From Torreya grandis (Eukaryota; Streptophyta; Pinopsida; Cupressales; Taxaceae): 64,000 nt of DNA. The notes beneath the pieces were generated by a model. That model made no database searches, had not been told where the DNA came from, and saw nothing but the letters and a program-made list of their open reading frames with translations. The DNA is taken from the NCBI GenBank assembly GCA_037957365.1, contig JARHVA010003166.1, positions 248,001 through 312,000 of the forward strand, given 5' to 3'. Of this stretch, positions 60,861-64,000 are shown in pieces. Each line of letters begins with the position of its first letter. Position 1 is the stretch's first letter. The position numbers and the translations under genes are program-made.

Positions 60861-62474
60861 AAACATGATTTGATTATTAAACATATATTAATGGGGTTAA
60901 CATTATTTAATTACTATTATATCAAACTATTTTCATTTATGTTGATTTATGGATAAACATAATGATTATTTGTGTGACTCATTACTTGATTTGTTAGTTG
61001 TAAATGAGTTTCATATGCATGTTGATTATGTTTGTTTAATATTATTATACTTTATCAACATTTGTATTGATTATCATGGTTATGGGCTAACTACCATTTA
61101 CATTTGTGAGGTGGATGTAGGAGAAATTCAACTCTCCAGACAGATATGGAGGGATAATATCATTAGTGAGAGTGTTGTAGATGAATATGATAGAGATGTA
61201 GAGACTTGATAATGAACATAACACACACCACATAGAACAATAAATGCATAATTACTTTAATTTCATTGTGTTTGATTAATTAATTCTTGGATGTGTTGAT
61301 ATGGTTTAGATTTTATTCAATCTTAATTTTAATTGTGACTATTTGTTATGATTATAATGTGGCTGCCATTGTATAATGTTTAAATTATTTGATAACTTTA
61401 CTTTTATTGACCGCATAACCCCTTACAATCATTTACTTTCAACATTCAATAGAAAATTATTGTTATAATATATATACATGAAAAAAAAATGAATTGCATT
61501 GATAATCATATAATAAAATGATTTTATTAAACTTTATCTAGCCTAGACCTAAGGAGGTACCTAAAGTGACTTAGGTTTTAATTGCCTAATGGTTAACTAG
61601 GTATGATTATTTAAAGTTTAGTTTTGATTATTTAATGTCTAAAGTGGAGGATAGGAATTTGAGTTTTATTAAAACATAATAATTACATTTATTTGGATAT
61701 TATGATGTCAACCCTAATTCAAGAAGTTATCATTTAGTTTTGGTTGGTCTTGGTCATTCAAACCATGCAAAATTAAGTTGGCTAGGATTTGATTTCAAGT
61801 TGGAAGGAGATAGTGAGGAGATTGTGAGTGTGGTGGTTGAGCTAAGAGTTGTGGGAAGCATATCATGAATTTATGGTCTAATGGTGAGTCATTCTTGGAG
61901 TGGTAGATAAAGGATCACCATGAAATTAGGGGTTTTTGAAATAAATTCAAGAGACTACAAAAAAAAATGGAATGGATTTTTTGCAAAATTGGATGGTAGT
62001 TGTGTTCAATAGAGGAGAACGAGAGGAAGGAAAATAACTTTTGATTGCATACAAAAGAGGTAGAATACTTAGAGCAAGTAAGAGGTAGAGTTTTATTCTT
62101 GGTTTATTCTAAACTTCTATATTGATGTTATGCAATCTATGGATAAAATGGTAATGATGTTTTAAAAATGATTATTTTTAAATTATAACCCTCTTTTGAA
62201 TCAAGGATTCAATGCTGTGGGAGGAGGAATTCCCCCAATAGAATCAAATCAATGATTCAATTATATAACATGGGAATGGAAGATTAGGGTAACTATTTTA
62301 GAGAGTTTATTATGAGTTTTATTTAAATGGTTGAGTGTTATTTTAACCATTTATTTATATGGGTGTTTGTGTTATTTTATTTATTTCTAAATGGTTGGGT
62401 GTTAACGAAATGGCTGAAATACATTAAGGTTTGAATCAAGATTTTTATCTAATCATTACTATACTATGTATTTA

Positions 62475-62590
62475 TTATATTCATTGAAATATAGAGAAAT
62501 GAATATGTATTTCTTAGATTCATTTAAATATAGTGAAATGACTATGTATTTCTTTGATTCATTGATAAATAGTGAAATGACTGTGTGATC
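62475..62590 (+). repeat. Three degenerate tandem units of about 39 bp
   Basis: Units share GATTCATT, AATAGTGAAATGACT and ATGTATTTCTT blocks, at about 62475, 62518 and 62558. Confidence 0.85.
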
Positions 62591-63661
62591 ATTTATCCAT
62601 ATGGCTTGGGATATTATATTAGTCTTGGTTTATGTTTAGATTATTGGAATATATAAATGAGGGTTTCATTAGATGATATTCAGCTATGTATTAATTTATT
62701 TTCAATTTTGAAGGGCTGAGTGTTATTATTTTTTAAACCACATGTGTATGATTATTGTTATGAGATGGTTGGAAGATATAACATAGATAATTGAATGAGT
62801 CGATTGTATGTCAACTTGTGTATAAATGATTATGTTTGGACTATGTATAAATGTCTGTGAGTTGATAATATCAAAATGATTATTCATTGACTATAATTAA
62901 ATAGACATTTATGGATTGTGAGTTGATTTTGTATAATGTTGTATAGATGGTTGAATGATATTATTCAACTTAACTTAGTTATGTATCAACTGTGTATACA
63001 TGTTTGTAGTTATTTTTAAATATATTACTGTGTGCTAACTATCTAAATATTTGTAAGTTGACAAAGTATAAAGACTTATATCGATTGTGTATAAATATTT
63101 ATGGGTCAACAGTTTATAAGAGATTTTATATCAATTGAGTATAAATGGTTATGTGTTAACTATGTTAATTGATTATGTGATGGTTGTTAGTTAATATAGA
63201 CATGACAAATATTTAATAGTATTGGTGTATATACGTGGGTTGGGTATACATAATGAGTAAATATATAAACCATAAATAGATTAAATGAAATGGTTGGGTT
63301 ATTATTTCTGATAAGTGTCTTTGGATAGAACTATGGTCTACTTCATCTTGAAAATACACAGACAAGTAATAAGTTTGAGAAATAAATATTAGTTAGATGT
63401 TTTCCTTTAAACTAGATGTGTGTAATATGGTTAAATAAATGTTTGATTGATGTTTATTAGATACTATTAAACATTTAATTTAGATTGAGTTTATAATTAT
63501 TAAGTAGGGAACTTGGAATATAATAATATACTCACACATATATAAATGCATATATATGTAATTATGGACTATAGATAAAGATGATATTATAGTCTTTATA
63601 AATAGTTCTTAAAAACACATATACGTAAATATATAAGTTAACACTTACAAACTATACACAT

Positions 63662-63946
<285 letters not shown>

Positions 63947-63977
63947 GGACATACTTTATATACATATGTATGCAGAT

Positions 63978-64000
63978 TATATATATATATATATATATAT
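63978..64000. repeat. (TA)n microsatellite running out of the window
   Basis: Pure TA to the last base. Confidence 0.95.

Noticed and set aside
60949..61209. 86-codon open frame downstream of the chromovirus-like RT
   Set aside because: Position would fit RNase H but no catalytic pattern could be seen; left unassigned.

Overview
The window looks like nuclear heterochromatin or intergenic DNA from a large plant genome. It is very AT-rich, CpG is scarce except in the youngest insertions, no host gene exon, tRNA or rRNA could be recognised, and about two thirds of the window is nested, decayed LTR retrotransposons plus microsatellites. The slow, transition-driven decay (TGG/CAG codons turned into stops, zinc-knuckle Cys turned into Tyr) and very old nested elements suggest a gymnosperm or another large-genome seed plant. 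This is inference, not identification.

Layout. 1-2.4 kb: a 2.4 kb segment bounded by about 160 bp inverted repeats. 2.4-8 kb: AT-rich DNA with no recognised gene. 8.07-10.4 kb, resuming at 27.6-27.9 kb: the 5' part of an old Copia-type element (LTR, decayed PBS, coiled-coil/CCHC gag), split by a 17.2 kb plus-strand Ty3/Gypsy element (10.42-27.60 kb, 1.2 kb LTRs). That Gypsy element holds gag, protease, an extra gag-like domain, RT, RNase H, integrase and a long accessory reading frame after integrase. A (TA)n array sits inside its pol, and a 2.66 kb gag-protease-only LTR element (22.08-24.74 kb) is inserted in its accessory frame.

28.3-39 kb: a minus-strand Ty3/Gypsy element. From its 3' end it shows LTR and polypurine tract (29.48 kb), a long 3' region carrying an antisense (plus-strand) relic that resembles the plant mobile domain, then integrase, RNase H and RT (35.4-38.9 kb), ending at a 158 bp (GA)n array; gag was not found. 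A family of 12-bp palindromes (ACCATCGATGGT-like) is scattered through its LTR and 3' region. 39.2-42.2 kb: no recognised gene.

42.24-55.65 kb: an old plus-strand Gypsy element reduced to LTR-gag-protease-LTR. Its 5' LTR is split by a young 4.28 kb minus-strand Copia derivative (LTRs 42430-43570 and 45548-46708, TSD AATCA). Its body is split by a second 4.23 kb minus-strand Copia derivative (LTRs 49580-50692 and 52687-53808, TSD ACATA). Both Copia insertions have complete LTRs, PBS, PPT and TSD but a compressed internal region of about 2 kb that cannot encode a full polymerase. 57.3-60.9 kb: relics of a plus-strand chromovirus-like Gypsy element (gag, protease, RT). 60.9-64 kb: AT-rich DNA with short tandem repeats and GT/TA microsatellites.

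No coding region appears functional. Four elements in the window kept packaging or mobilisation signals (LTR, PBS, PPT, gag or protease) while losing or never showing RT/integrase, so they would have depended on other elements' enzymes. The most unusual observations are the plant-mobile-domain-like antisense relic, the triple-CpG 12-bp palindrome families in two unrelated elements, the gag-like domain placed between protease and RT, and the Trp/Tyr/His/Asn-rich open reading frame in the small element.
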